A stretch of DNA of 64,000 nt from CAG-177 sp003514385 (GCA_051920445.1 JBPPLN010000001.1:744001-808000); one strand, 5' to 3'; shown: positions 24,995 through 33,537, numbered from the stretch's first letter. Notes: generated by a model from the letters alone, not told the origin. A program made the numbers and translations.

Positions 24995-26029
24995 TCAGAC
25001 CTTTTTTGATAAAAATTTATCAATTTCATCAATAGGCATCGAAGCTCGTGCATTGAGGGTCAGCGGGGCGATGTTTCCCGCCTTGAATTCGTAGTAGCCC
25101 TGGGCGCCGACCATTGCCGCATTGTCGCCGCAAAGCGACAGCTCGGGCATGAGCAGCGACCATGAATGAGCCTTGCAGATATCGGTCATTTCCGCTCTCA
25201 GGCGCGAGTTTGCGGACACTCCGCCCGCCAGAACTATCTTGTCGAAACCGAAGTTCAGTGCCGCTTTTTCGGTGTTTTCGCGCAGGCATCTGACGACCGC
25301 CTCGATATACGACGCGCCGAGATCGGGCACGCTTATCTCCTCGCCCTTTTGCTTTGCGTTGTGGATGATATTGACAGCAGCGGTCTTGAGTCCGGAGAAG
25401 CTGAAATCGTATTCGCTCCCGTCAACATGCGGACGCGGGAGCTTGTAGCTCTTCGGGTCGCCGTTCTTGGACACTCTGTCGAGGTTCACGCCGCCGGGAT
25501 AATCGAGCCCCATGGCGCGTGCCGCCTTGTCCATCGCCTCGCCTGCCGCGTCGTCGCGCGTTCTGCCGATAATATGAAAATCCGTGTAGTCGCGCACCTC
25601 GATTATGTGGCTGTGACCGCCGGACACGACGAGCGCGAGAAACGGCGGCTCAAGGTCGGGGTGGGTTATATAGTTCGCCGCGATATGCGAGCGCAGATGA
25701 TGCACGGGCACGAGCGGTTTGTTCGCAGAAAATGCGAGTCCCTTTGCAAAATTCACGCCGACTAACAGCGCACCGATAAGCCCGGGCGCATAGGTCACGG
25801 CTATCGCGTCAACGTCGCCGACATTCATCTCCGCCCTGTCAAGTGCCTCACCGACGACGCCGGATATCGCCTCCGCATGGCGCCTTGACGCTATCTCCGG
25901 CACGACTCCGCCGTAGAGTATATGTTCCTTCACCTGCGACGCTATGACGCTTGAAATAACACGCCTGCCGTCCTCAACGACCGCCGCAGCGGTCTCGTCG
26001 CAGGAGGATTCGATTGCAAGTATCTTCAT
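24995..26029 (-). CDS. tsaD: tRNA threonylcarbamoyladenosine transferase TsaD
   Basis: A 344-residue Kae1/TsaD protein that transfers the threonylcarbamoyl group to A37 of ANN-decoding tRNAs with TsaB and TsaE. It begins MKILAIESSCDETAAAVV, holds the metal-binding pair in PVHHLRSHI near residue 110 and the VSGGHS nucleotide-loop segment near 135. I use the ATG at 26029, with GAGGGTGA upstream and the universal TsaD N-terminus; an ATG five codons earlier overlaps the rimI stop. Together with rimI it forms the usual tsaB/rimI/tsaD neighbourhood, although tsaB itself is not in the window. Confidence 0.97.
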   Translation of the reverse strand: MKILAIESSCDETAAAVVEDGRRVISSVIASQVKEHILYGGVVPEIASRRHAEAISGVVGEALDRAEMNVGDVDAIAVTYAPGLIGALLVGVNFAKGLAFSANKPLVPVHHLRSHIAANYITHPDLEPPFLALVVSGGHSHIIEVRDYTDFHIIGRTRDDAAGEAMDKAARAMGLDYPGGVNLDRVSKNGDPKSYKLPRPHVDGSEYDFSFSGLKTAAVNIIHNAKQKGEEISVPDLGASYIEAVVRCLRENTEKAALNFGFDKIVLAGGVSANSRLRAEMTDICKAHSWSLLMPELSLCGDNAAMVGAQGYYEFKAGNIAPLTLNARASMPIDEIDKFLSKKV

Positions 26030-26040
26030 TTCGTTCACCC

Positions 26041-26466
26041 TCATCTGTCAAAAAACTTTGTCATTATCTCCGCATCCTCGCGCGGATCGGAATAAAAATT
26101 CTTTCTTGTTCCGACTTCTTTGAAGCCGCGTTTTTTATAGAGCGCCTTCGCCGGGGCGTTTGAAGCCCTGACCTCAAGCGTTATCAGCATGCAGCCGCGT
26201 TTTATTGCGCCGCGCTCCGCCTCTTCGAGCAGCTTTTCCGCTATCCCGCGGCGGCGAAATTTTTCGGACACGGCAACATTGGTTATATACGCCTCGCCCA
26301 CTATCTCCTGCACGCCGATATATCCAGCGACGCATCCGTCGGCAACCGCGCAGAGAAAATGAGCCTGATCGTTATCAAGCTCTTCCCGAAGCGACTTCTC
26401 GCTCCACGGATGCGAAAAACATTCGCGCTCGAGCGACGCGACGCCGCCTATATATTCTTCCGTCAT
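26041..26466 (-). CDS. rimI: Ribosomal-protein-S18-alanine N-acetyltransferase RimI
   Basis: A GNAT enzyme expected to acetylate the N-terminus of ribosomal protein S18. The acetyl-CoA loop region EKFRRRGIAEKLLEEAE and the upstream YITNVAVS strand are clear, as is the early ECFSHPWSEKSL helix. The start is uncertain: the only ATG in a sensible place is 26466 (141 residues) and lacks a good binding site, while the reading frame upstream (FEVETVP) looks homologous to other RimI N-termini. A rare start codon just after the phosphatase stop at 26496 is possible. Confidence 0.88.
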   Translation of the reverse strand: MTEEYIGGVASLERECFSHPWSEKSLREELDNDQAHFLCAVADGCVAGYIGVQEIVGEAYITNVAVSEKFRRRGIAEKLLEEAERGAIKRGCMLITLEVRASNAPAKALYKKRGFKEVGTRKNFYSDPREDAEIMTKFFDR

Positions 26467-26495
26467 CGGGACCGTTTCAACTTCAAAAATACCGA

Positions 26496-26924
26496 TCAGC
26501 TCCCGCTCTTTATCTTTTCGTAAAGCTCCGGCAGCGCGCCGTTTATCTTCTTTGCGCACTCGCGGTAGACTTCGATATCGCATCCGTAGGGGTCGTCAAC
26601 TCCGCCGGCGAGCACATAGAGTCTCTCGTCCGGAATCATGCGGTTGAGCGTCTCATACTGCTCATCGGTCATGCAAACTATCAGATCTGCTTTGCGCGCA
26701 ATGCTGCGGGTCAGCATACGAGATCTGTGTTCCGAGATATCGACTCCGTATTCGAGGGCGACCACCTGCGCGTTGTCGCTCGCGGGGCGTCCGTCAAAGG
26801 TCGCAAGCCCCGCGCTCGAGCAGTCGATGCCGCTCTCCCCTTTTTCTTCGAGCAGTTTTTTGAACATCCCCTCCGCCATCGGACTGCGGCAGATGTTGCC
26901 CGTGCAAACAAAAACCAGATTCAT
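26496..26924 (-). CDS. Low-molecular-weight protein-tyrosine/arginine phosphatase
   Basis: A 142-residue phosphatase with the N-terminal CX5R P-loop VCTGNICRSPMAEG (Cys7, Arg13) and the general-acid aspartate in DDPYG near residue 117. In Firmicutes this family includes YwlE, a protein-arginine phosphatase, and classical tyrosine phosphatases. In YwlE the residue after the glycine/threonine of the loop favours arginine substrates; here the loop is C-T-G-N-I-C-R as in YwlE (CTGNTCRS), so arginine phosphatase is possible but undecided. A GGAGG box precedes it, 15 bases after polA. Confidence 0.9.
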   Translation of the reverse strand: MNLVFVCTGNICRSPMAEGMFKKLLEEKGESGIDCSSAGLATFDGRPASDNAQVVALEYGVDISEHRSRMLTRSIARKADLIVCMTDEQYETLNRMIPDERLYVLAGGVDDPYGCDIEVYRECAKKINGALPELYEKIKSGS

Positions 26925-26939
26925 GTTTCCTCCGTTTTA

Positions 26940-29504
26940 TCAGCCTTTCGCGTCATACCAGGTGCGCCCGGAATGGACATCCGCAGTGAGAGCCACGGAG
27001 AGCTTGACCGCATTCTCCATTTCCTCTTTGAGCAGGGCACTCACGCGCTCTTTTTCGTTCTCCGGCGCTTCGACTATCAGCTCATCGTGCACCTGCATTA
27101 TCAGCTTCGCCGCCAGATTCTCGCGCTCAAGGCGTTCGTAGACTCTTATCATCGCTATCTTGATTATATCCGCCGCCGTGCCCTGAATGGGCATATTGCG
27201 CGCCACACGCTCGCCGAAAGCGCGGGTGTTGGCGTTCGATGCGGTGAGCTCCGGCAGATATCTGCGCCGCGCAAACATTGTCTCGGCGTAGCCGTCTTTC
27301 TTCGCCTTTTCGACCACATCGTGCATATATTTGTCAACGCCGGAATAGTGCCTGAGATAGCCTTTTATATATTCATCCGCCTCGCTGCGGCTGACTCCGA
27401 TATCTTTAGCGAGTGAGAACGCGCCGATGCCGTATACTATGCCGAAATTGACCGCCTTTGCGCGGCTTCTCATTATCGGAGTGACGAGCTGCGGCGGCAT
27501 ATCAAAGACCTCGGACGCGGTCACAGTGTGGATATCCGTGTTGTCGTTGAACGCCTTTATCATGTTTTGGTCGCCCGAAATATGGGCGAGAACGCGCAGT
27601 TCTATCTGCGAATAGTCCGCGTCAACGAGCACATATCCGTCCCGCGCAACGAAGAATTTCCGCATCTCGCGCCCGAGCGGAGAGCGCACGGGGATATTCT
27701 GAAGATTCGGTTCGGTCGATGAGATTCTGCCCGTTCTCGTCTCGGTCTGATTCAGAGTCGAGCGGATACGCCCGTCCTCGCCGATAACCTTGAGCAGACC
27801 GTCGCAGTAGGTCGACCTGAGCTTTGAAAGCGTTCTGTATTCGAGTATATCGCGCACAGCGGGGTGCTTGTTTTCGAGCGATTCGAGCACCTGCGCGTCG
27901 GTCGAATATCCGCTTTTTGTCTTTTTTCTTGCGGGCAGCTTGAGCTTTTCAAACAGCGCTTCGCCGAGCTGCTTTGGCGAGTTCAGATTGAACTCATAGC
28001 CGACTAAAGCGTATATCTCCTGCTCAATTTCGGCTATCCTCTCGCCGAGCTGTTTGCCGAATTCCGCGATTCCGTCGCGGTCAACAGCGAAGCCCGTCTG
28101 CTCCATTGAAGAGAGCACATGCGCGAGCGGAAGTTCGATGTCATGAAGCAGCTTCTGCTGTCCGTTTTCCTCTATTTTTTTGTCCATCGCCGCAAATAAT
28201 CTTCTCAGCGACGCGGCGGCGCAGTCGTTTTCATCGCCGTTTTCAACCGGCACTGCCGCCGAATATTCGCCCGCAAGGCGCAGCGCATCATAGGACGAGG
28301 CGGAGGGGTTGAGGACATAGCCCTCAAGTTCCAGATCGCCGCACATATTCCTGCACTGAGCCGAACAGCCCTGTGCGAACGAATAGAGCGACTTTATGTC
28401 CGCTGTGTATTTCTTTATATTTTTATCTTCGAGCAGCTTTATAAAGAACGGATAAAAATTCTCATTTTCGCAGTCGCACACGAGCACTTTGTCCCCGAGA
28501 TCGAAGCGGCACTTTTCGCCGTCCCAGAGAAAATAGCTCTCGCCGTCAGACTTAAGGCGCGTCATCAGCTGGCCGAAATCATCCTCGGCGCAGACCGGGA
28601 CAGGCTTCTCCTCTTTCTGAGGCTCGGAGGCGGTGTTTGATATCTCAAGTCCGAGACGGTCGATAAGCTTGAACATCTCGAGATCCGCAAGCATTCTCGT
28701 AACCTTGAAATTGTCGGGCGCTTTTAGAATATAGCTCTGCGGGTTATTGTCGATCGGGATATCGCAGTTTATCGTGCCGAGCTTTTTGCTCAAAAATGCC
28801 ATGTCCCTGTCTTTTTTCAGCTTGTCCCGCACGCCGGGTTTGATGTCTATCGTGTCGATATTGTCGTAGATATATTCTATCGAGCCGAAGCGGGCTATCA
28901 AATCGCCGGCAGTCTTTTCGCCGATTCCCGCAACGCCGGGGATATTGTCCGAGCTGTCGCCCATGAGGGCTTTTATATCAATGAGCTTTATCGGCTCAAC
29001 GCCGTATTTTTCGCGCACTGCCTCGGGCGTGTATCTGTCGGTCACGGGTCTGCCCATCTTCGTCGCGGCGAGCAGAACATTGACGCTGTCGGACACCAAT
29101 TGCAGACTGTCTCTGTCGCCAGTGGCTATCGTGCAGACTGCGTCGCCGCTGTGGCGCGCGAGAGTGCCGAGAATATCGTCCGCCTCGTATCCGGGCTTTT
29201 CAACTATCGGCACGCCCATCGCCTCAAGCAGCTCCTTGAGCACGGGCATCTGCTGCGCGAGCTCATCGGGCATACCCTTTCTTGTCGCTTTGTAGCCGCC
29301 GTACATCTCATGTCGGAAAGTCGGCTGTTTGACATCAAAAGCGACCGCCACCGCCTGCGGCTGGCACTCGTCTTTGAGGCGCAGAAAAATATTCATAAAG
29401 CCGTAGATGGCGTTGGTGAATCTGCCGTCCTTCGTCGTGAGCACCTTTATGCCGTAAAACGCGCGGTTCAATATGCTGTTTCCGTCAATAACAAGAAAGT
29501 TCAT
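26940..29504 (-). CDS. polA: DNA polymerase I
   Basis: An 854-residue family A polymerase for Okazaki fragment processing and repair. Residues about 1-290 are the 5'-nuclease domain (MNFLVIDGNSILNRAFYG start, GDSSDNIPGVAGIGEKTA helix-hairpin-helix). The middle region (about 300-480) corresponds to the proofreading domain but lacks the DxE metal-binding motif, so 3'-5' exonuclease is probably inactive, as in Bacillus Pol I. The polymerase domain has motif A DYSQIELRVLAHISGD near 627, motif B around RSRAKAVNFGIVYG and motif C VHDELIVEAP near 806. It heads a polA-phosphatase-rimI-tsaD transcript. Confidence 0.97.
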   Translation of the reverse strand: MNFLVIDGNSILNRAFYGIKVLTTKDGRFTNAIYGFMNIFLRLKDECQPQAVAVAFDVKQPTFRHEMYGGYKATRKGMPDELAQQMPVLKELLEAMGVPIVEKPGYEADDILGTLARHSGDAVCTIATGDRDSLQLVSDSVNVLLAATKMGRPVTDRYTPEAVREKYGVEPIKLIDIKALMGDSSDNIPGVAGIGEKTAGDLIARFGSIEYIYDNIDTIDIKPGVRDKLKKDRDMAFLSKKLGTINCDIPIDNNPQSYILKAPDNFKVTRMLADLEMFKLIDRLGLEISNTASEPQKEEKPVPVCAEDDFGQLMTRLKSDGESYFLWDGEKCRFDLGDKVLVCDCENENFYPFFIKLLEDKNIKKYTADIKSLYSFAQGCSAQCRNMCGDLELEGYVLNPSASSYDALRLAGEYSAAVPVENGDENDCAAASLRRLFAAMDKKIEENGQQKLLHDIELPLAHVLSSMEQTGFAVDRDGIAEFGKQLGERIAEIEQEIYALVGYEFNLNSPKQLGEALFEKLKLPARKKTKSGYSTDAQVLESLENKHPAVRDILEYRTLSKLRSTYCDGLLKVIGEDGRIRSTLNQTETRTGRISSTEPNLQNIPVRSPLGREMRKFFVARDGYVLVDADYSQIELRVLAHISGDQNMIKAFNDNTDIHTVTASEVFDMPPQLVTPIMRSRAKAVNFGIVYGIGAFSLAKDIGVSRSEADEYIKGYLRHYSGVDKYMHDVVEKAKKDGYAETMFARRRYLPELTASNANTRAFGERVARNMPIQGTAADIIKIAMIRVYERLERENLAAKLIMQVHDELIVEAPENEKERVSALLKEEMENAVKLSVALTADVHSGRTWYDAKG

Positions 29505-29538
29505 GTTCAGCCTCCGAGCTTTGAGTCTAAGATACTAT

Positions 29539-29547
29539 ATTATACCA
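29539..29547 (-). promoter_or_regulatory. Extended -10 promoter of the polA operon
   Basis: Minus-strand TGGTATAAT; no good -35 hexamer is seen, consistent with an extended -10 promoter. Confidence 0.45.
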
Positions 29548-29572
29548 CACAAGCGGCGATTTGCATACTTTT

Positions 29573-30691
29573 TTATATCCTTTTTCCCTTTATATAGACG
29601 CACTCGAGCTCTTTCAAATCGGACGAAAGAACAGTGAAATCGGCGCATTTGCCGACTGCTATACTGCCCGTCACACCGTCAACGCCTATCGCGCGGGCGG
29701 GATTTATCGTGCAGGATTTCACCGCCTGGCGGACTGGCACGCCGAAGCTGATTATATTCCCGAACTCAGCAAAAATATTTGTCGTGCTCGCGGCTATCGT
29801 ACCGTCGGCGAGCAGAGCCTTGCCGTCTTTTACATACACTGTCGTGCCGCCGAGCTCATATTCGCCGTCGCCGAGACCCGAGGCGCACATGGAGTCGCTG
29901 ACCGCGACGCTCCTATCCTCGCCGAGTATCTTATAGAGCAGAGCAAGATAGGACGGGTGGATGTGCATTCCGTCGCTTATAAGCTCCGCCGTGGCATTCT
30001 CGGCTCTGAGCGCCGCCACTGCCGCGCCGGGCTTGCGGTTATATATCGGATCCATACCGTTCAAGAGATGCGTCGTGTGGGTTATTCCGTTTTTGTAGCC
30101 GAGCTCCGCCTGTTCAAAAGTTGCGGCGGTATGCGCGGCGGATACGGTGCATATTTTTGCCGCTTCGCGCGCAAACTCAATCGCCCCGGGAAGCTCGGGC
30201 GCCAGCGACACAAGTCTTATTTTGCAGATTTTATCGAGCTTTTTGAGCTCGTCTATGTCCGGCTCATGCAAATATTCGGGATTCTGCGCGCCGCGCTTTG
30301 CATATGAGAGGAACGGCCCCTCCATATTGATGCCGTGGATATATGCGCCGCACTCCTTGCCGAGATATCCCGCCGCATTCTCAAACGCCTTTTCTATCCT
30401 GTCATAGGGCAGAGTCATCGACGCGGGGCAGAACGAAGTTACGCCGAAACTCGCGAGAGTCCGTGACATGGTTTCGAGCGTATCCGGCAGAGCGTCGGAG
30501 AAATCCGCTCCCCCGCAGCCGTGGATATGTATGTCGATAAAGCCGGGCAGGATAACGCATCCGGAAAGATCGTGCTCCTCCCCGCCGTTTAAATTTTCGC
30601 CTATTTCAGCTATTTTGCCGTCCTCAACGCGCACATCCGCGCGGCGCAGAGCAAACTCGGAATCGAAAATATCCGCATTCTTCAGTATCAT
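29573..30691 (-). CDS. nagA: N-acetylglucosamine-6-phosphate deacetylase
   Basis: A 372-residue amidohydrolase that deacetylates GlcNAc-6-phosphate in amino-sugar and cell-wall recycling. The metal site H55-x-H57 lies in GFIDIHIHGCGGADF, further features are NMEGPFLSYAKRGAQNPEYL near 125, VSAAHTAATFEQA near 180 and the catalytic aspartate region AVSDSMCASG near 265. The ATG at 30691 follows GGAGGG; a longer frame to 30745 would start inside the acpP terminator and is rejected. No nagB or transporter gene is adjacent. Confidence 0.94.
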   Translation of the reverse strand: MILKNADIFDSEFALRRADVRVEDGKIAEIGENLNGGEEHDLSGCVILPGFIDIHIHGCGGADFSDALPDTLETMSRTLASFGVTSFCPASMTLPYDRIEKAFENAAGYLGKECGAYIHGINMEGPFLSYAKRGAQNPEYLHEPDIDELKKLDKICKIRLVSLAPELPGAIEFAREAAKICTVSAAHTAATFEQAELGYKNGITHTTHLLNGMDPIYNRKPGAAVAALRAENATAELISDGMHIHPSYLALLYKILGEDRSVAVSDSMCASGLGDGEYELGGTTVYVKDGKALLADGTIAASTTNIFAEFGNIISFGVPVRQAVKSCTINPARAIGVDGVTGSIAVGKCADFTVLSSDLKELECVYIKGKRI

Positions 30692-30712
30692 TTTATATCC
30701 CTCCGTCGCAGT

Positions 30713-30752
30713 AAAAAAGGCTGTTTCATATTGAATCCAATACAAAACAGCC
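30713..30752 (-). terminator. Terminator of acpP
   Basis: GGCTGTTT / AAACAGCC with an inner TATTG/CAATA pairing, followed on the minus strand by TTTTTT. Confidence 0.8.
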
Positions 30753-30774
30753 CCTTTGTTATTGATTATATAAA

Positions 30775-31005
30775 TTACGCGTTGTCCTCGATGAACTTAA
30801 CGATATCGCCGACAGTTCTGACATGATCGAGAACATCGTCGGGAACTTCGAGGTTGAATTCCTCTTCGATGGACATAGAGAGATCGACAAGATCAAGGCT
30901 GTCTGCGCCGAGATCTCCGGAAATAGATGCATCCTCGGTAACAAGATGGCTGTCTATCTCGAGCTGCTCGCAAATGATTTTCTGGACTCTTTCAAAAGTT
31001 GACAT
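30775..31005 (-). CDS. acpP: Acyl carrier protein
   Basis: A 76-residue acidic carrier protein of fatty acid synthesis. The phosphopantetheine attachment motif GADSLDLVDL places the modified serine at residue 36, the canonical position. AAGGAG precedes the ATG. It forms its own transcription unit, with promoter upstream and hairpin downstream, rather than sitting in a fab cluster. Confidence 0.97.
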   Translation of the reverse strand: MSTFERVQKIICEQLEIDSHLVTEDASISGDLGADSLDLVDLSMSIEEEFNLEVPDDVLDHVRTVGDIVKFIEDNA

Positions 31006-31091
31006 TTTTATTTCTCCTTATACTGTAATTTTAAAATCAACCTTTTGTTTTGAGGAAAGCGGAATTAATTTCCGTGCCTCTTATAGTATAG

Positions 31092-31120
31092 ATATTATTA
31101 ATATTATCGCCGTTTGTCAA
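31092..31120 (-). promoter_or_regulatory. Promoter of acpP
   Basis: Minus-strand TTGACA, 17 bases, TAATAT. Confidence 0.8.
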
Positions 31121-31242
31121 TACTTTATCTGTAAAAATTTTATTAATTTCACAGTGTGTATTTTTCCCCGATACAAAAGGCGTGAATATAGCCGCGCCGC
31201 GGGGAAAAAATAGATTTGAAAAAAATACTTTCGGGTGATGAT

Positions 31243-31608
31243 ATGGATATATTTCTCAGCTTTCTCAAGGCGTTCGCGGTCGGCGGCGCGATATGCGCGG
31301 TGGGTCAGATAATAATGGATCTGACAAAGCTCACGCCCGGGCGCATACTCGTCTGCTTCGTCGTTGCCGGAGTCGTGCTCGGCGCGGTCGGAGTCTATGC
31401 GCCGCTCGCGAAATGGGCGGGCGCGGGGGCAACGGTTCCGCTGACGGGTTTCGGCTTCGCCATGGTAAAAGGAGTAAAGGAGGCTATCGCCGAAAAAGGC
31501 GCGCTCGGCATCCTGACGGGTCCTCTGACCGCATCGAGCGCGGGAATAACCGCGGCGGTGCTCTGCGGTCTTATCGCGTCATTTGTTGCGAGACCCAAGG
31601 AAAAATAA
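31243..31608 (+). CDS. Stage V sporulation protein AE-like (SpoVAE)
   Basis: A 121-residue protein with about four hydrophobic segments, matching the SpoVAE/SpoVAEb family: GGAICAVGQIIMDLTKLTPGRILV near residues 12-35, then VLGAVGVYAPLAKWAGAGATVPLTGFG near 47-73. SpoVA proteins form the channel that moves dipicolinic acid into the developing spore and releases it in germination. I use the ATG at 31243; a TTG nine codons earlier is possible. The usual neighbours spoVAC and spoVAD are not in the window, so this copy stands alone. Confidence 0.87.
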   Translation: MDIFLSFLKAFAVGGAICAVGQIIMDLTKLTPGRILVCFVVAGVVLGAVGVYAPLAKWAGAGATVPLTGFGFAMVKGVKEAIAEKGALGILTGPLTASSAGITAAVLCGLIASFVARPKEK

Positions 31609-31616
31609 AGAAAAAG

Positions 31617-31658
31617 TCACCTGCCATACACAAGAGTGTATAGCAGGTGAAATTTTTT
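31617..31658. terminator. Bidirectional terminator between spoVAE-like gene and small membrane gene
   Basis: TCACCTGC / GCAGGTGA plus an inner ATACAC/GTGTAT pairing; AAATTTTTT follows on the plus strand and TTTTT on the minus strand. Confidence 0.85.
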
Positions 31659-31665
31659 CAAAAAA

Positions 31666-31845
31666 TCAGTTGGCTGCGGGTGCGCAGGTATCGCAGCAGG
31701 AGCAGGAGACATAATTCTCCGGCTCGTCGGCAGCAGCCTTCTTCTTGTCTATGATCTTCTTGACGGCAAACGCTATACCGACAACAGCGGCGGCAACAGC
31801 GATGATGATAGCGACGATCTTGATTATCTTCTTAGCTTTGTCCAT
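31666..31845 (-). CDS. Small single-pass membrane protein with Cys-rich tail
   Basis: A 59-residue protein from the ATG at 31845, set by an AGGAGGTGA binding site. A lysine-rich start (MDKAKKIIK) precedes one hydrophobic helix (about 8-30), then KKIIDKKKAAADEPENYVSC, ending with four cysteines in a short CSCCDTC tail. I recall similar proteins in Ruminococcaceae genomes but know no function. The cysteines could bind metal or form disulfides. Confidence 0.72.
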   Translation of the reverse strand: MDKAKKIIKIVAIIIAVAAAVVGIAFAVKKIIDKKKAAADEPENYVSCSCCDTCAPAAN

Positions 31846-31981
31846 GGTCTCACCTCCTGTTTGATTCTTATCGATTATGATTATACGCCAAACACAGGCA
31901 AAAGTCAAACCATACGATAAAAATTTACAAATGGATATTATGCCGCATCAAAAAGAAAAATCGTGAAAAGAGTAAAAAAGC

Positions 31982-32020
31982 AAAAAAAATTAACGGTCAT
32001 GGCAAAAGCCAGAACCGTTA
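31982..32020 (-). terminator. Terminator of rpsT
   Basis: TAACGGT / ACCGTTA with an inner TGGC/GCCA, followed by a long T run on the minus strand. Confidence 0.85.
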
Positions 32021-32037
32021 ATAATTTGTTTGCAATC

Positions 32038-32295
32038 TTACGCCTCGTTGAGAAGCTTTGCAAGAGCGGACTTCTTGCGAGCAGCATTGTTCTTATGAAT
32101 AAGGCCCTTGGCGGCTGCCTGATCGACCTTCTTTATAGCTGCGGTGACAACTTCCTTCTTATCTGCCGCGTTGGTCTCAGCAGCAGTGTGAGCCTTCTTT
32201 ATGGCAGTCTTAAGGGCTGAATTGCGGGACTTGTTGCGGGCGGCCTTTGTCTTGTTGACGATGACACGCTTCTTAGCTGACTTGATATTAGGCAT
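32038..32295 (-). CDS. rpsT: 30S ribosomal protein S20
   Basis: An 85-residue, strongly basic S20 protein, starting MPNIKSAKKRVIVNKTKAAR and ending in the KGLIHKNNAARKKSALAKLLN helix. It binds 16S rRNA in the body of the small subunit. Monocistronic and divergent from gpr, with its own promoter and terminator. Confidence 0.98.
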   Translation of the reverse strand: MPNIKSAKKRVIVNKTKAARNKSRNSALKTAIKKAHTAAETNAADKKEVVTAAIKKVDQAAAKGLIHKNNAARKKSALAKLLNEA

Positions 32296-32325
32296 TTTTG
32301 CACCTCCTTCATCATACAGTTAATA

Positions 32326-32354
32326 ATCTTATCATAGACTTTGCCAAAATGCAA
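32326..32354 (-). promoter_or_regulatory. Promoter of rpsT
   Basis: Minus-strand TTGCAT, 17 bases, TAAGAT. Confidence 0.6.
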
Positions 32355-32414
32355 GAGAAAAAGAAAAAATTTTTGCCTTTCGCACCCATGCGAAAACGAA
32401 ACGGAGACGAAAAA

Positions 32415-33278
32415 ATGAACTTCAGAACAGACCTTGCGCTCGAAGTGCGCGAAAATCTAGAGGGCAGCAAAATTGACGGCGTGGAATGCACGAGCTTTGA
32501 AAGCGCGGGAGCGGAAATAACCCGTTTGCGGGTCACGGACAGGCGCGGCGAAGAAGCATTGGGCAAGCCGCGCGGAGAATATATAACCGTGCAGTCACAG
32601 TCGTTTGCGCGCTCCTCGCGCATAAGCGACGAGCTTATAGACGCGGTGGCGCAGGAGCTCTCTCGCCTGCTCCCGTCCGAGGGCACGGTGCTCGCCGCGG
32701 GGCTCGGCAACACGAATATAACCCCCGATGCGCTCGGCCCCAAATTTATCGGCGGCGTGTTTGTCACAAGACACCTAAAGCGCGAGTTATGCGAGCAGCT
32801 GGGGCTCGGCAGGCTGCGCCCGGTCGCGGCGATAGCACCCGGAGTGCTCGGTCAGACAGGAGTCGAAACAGGCGAGCTGCTGCTCGGCGCGGTGAATGTG
32901 ATAAAGCCCTGCGCCGTGATAGTCGTCGATGCACTCGCCGCGCGCAAGCTCGGCAGGCTCGGGAGCACAGTTCAGATATCCGACAGCGGAATAATCCCCG
33001 GCTCTGGAGTCGGCAACTCCCGCGCCGAGATAAGCCGAAAAACGCTCGGGGTTCCGGTCATATCCATGGGCGTTCCGACGGTCGTTGATGCGCACACACT
33101 CGCCCGCGATGTGTCGGGTAATAACACAAATGAACCTGTCGAGGACGCAAAAATGATGGTCACACCGAAAGAGATAGACCTGCTTATCGAGCGCTGTTCG
33201 GGACTGCTCTCGCTCGCCGTAAACCGCGCTTTGCAGCCGGAGCTGAGCATAAAAGACCTCATCGAGCTGACAAGTTGA
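32415..33278 (+). CDS. gpr: GPR endopeptidase (germination protease)
   Basis: A 287-residue aspartic protease that degrades small acid-soluble spore proteins during germination. The N-terminus MNFRTDLALEVRENL contains the autoprocessing-type (R)TDLA site. Conserved blocks include GLGNTNITPDALGPKFI near residue 98, PGVLGQTGVET near 143 and DALAARKLGRLGSTVQISDSGI near 175. I start at 32415 (GGAGA upstream); the frame extends back to 32298 but that part is unrelated to the family. It is somewhat shorter than Bacillus GPR (~370). Strong evidence for a spore former. Confidence 0.95.
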   Translation: MNFRTDLALEVRENLEGSKIDGVECTSFESAGAEITRLRVTDRRGEEALGKPRGEYITVQSQSFARSSRISDELIDAVAQELSRLLPSEGTVLAAGLGNTNITPDALGPKFIGGVFVTRHLKRELCEQLGLGRLRPVAAIAPGVLGQTGVETGELLLGAVNVIKPCAVIVVDALAARKLGRLGSTVQISDSGIIPGSGVGNSRAEISRKTLGVPVISMGVPTVVDAHTLARDVSGNNTNEPVEDAKMMVTPKEIDLLIERCSGLLSLAVNRALQPELSIKDLIELTS

Positions 33279-33441
33279 CAATTTCGCCTGAAATTGTTAC
33301 AGAAATGTTACAATTTAATCTTTCTTTGTAACCATTTTGTATTCAACTGTAATCGTTTTGTGGTGGCTTTAGCCCCCTGTTCGGTATATACTATGTATCG
33401 TAGGAAAGAGAAACTACGAAACGGTTAAGGAGGACAACAAA

Positions 33442-33537
33442 ATGGTATTACAAGCATTAGGAATCATCTTGGTATTGGCAGTCGTCATGTCAGTGGCGGC
33501 AGTAGGCAGTTCGACCTCCGGCAGAACCGAACCGTAA
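33442..33537 (+). CDS. 31-residue small hydrophobic peptide
   Basis: ATG at 33442 lies seven bases after a near-perfect AAGGAGG site and opens a 31-codon frame ending in TAA at 33535. The product MVLQALGIILVLAVVMSVAA plus an 11-residue polar tail (VGSSTSGRTEP) is a single hydrophobic helix. It is followed by a stable terminator hairpin and preceded by a TATACT-like -10, so it looks like a compact dedicated transcription unit. I do not recognise it; a membrane micro-peptide or toxin-like peptide are possibilities. No antisense RNA was identified. Confidence 0.55.
   Translation: MVLQALGIILVLAVVMSVAAVGSSTSGRTEP

Noticed and set aside
26205..27416. 403-codon frame opposite rimI, the phosphatase and polA
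   Set aside because: Antisense to three well-supported genes.
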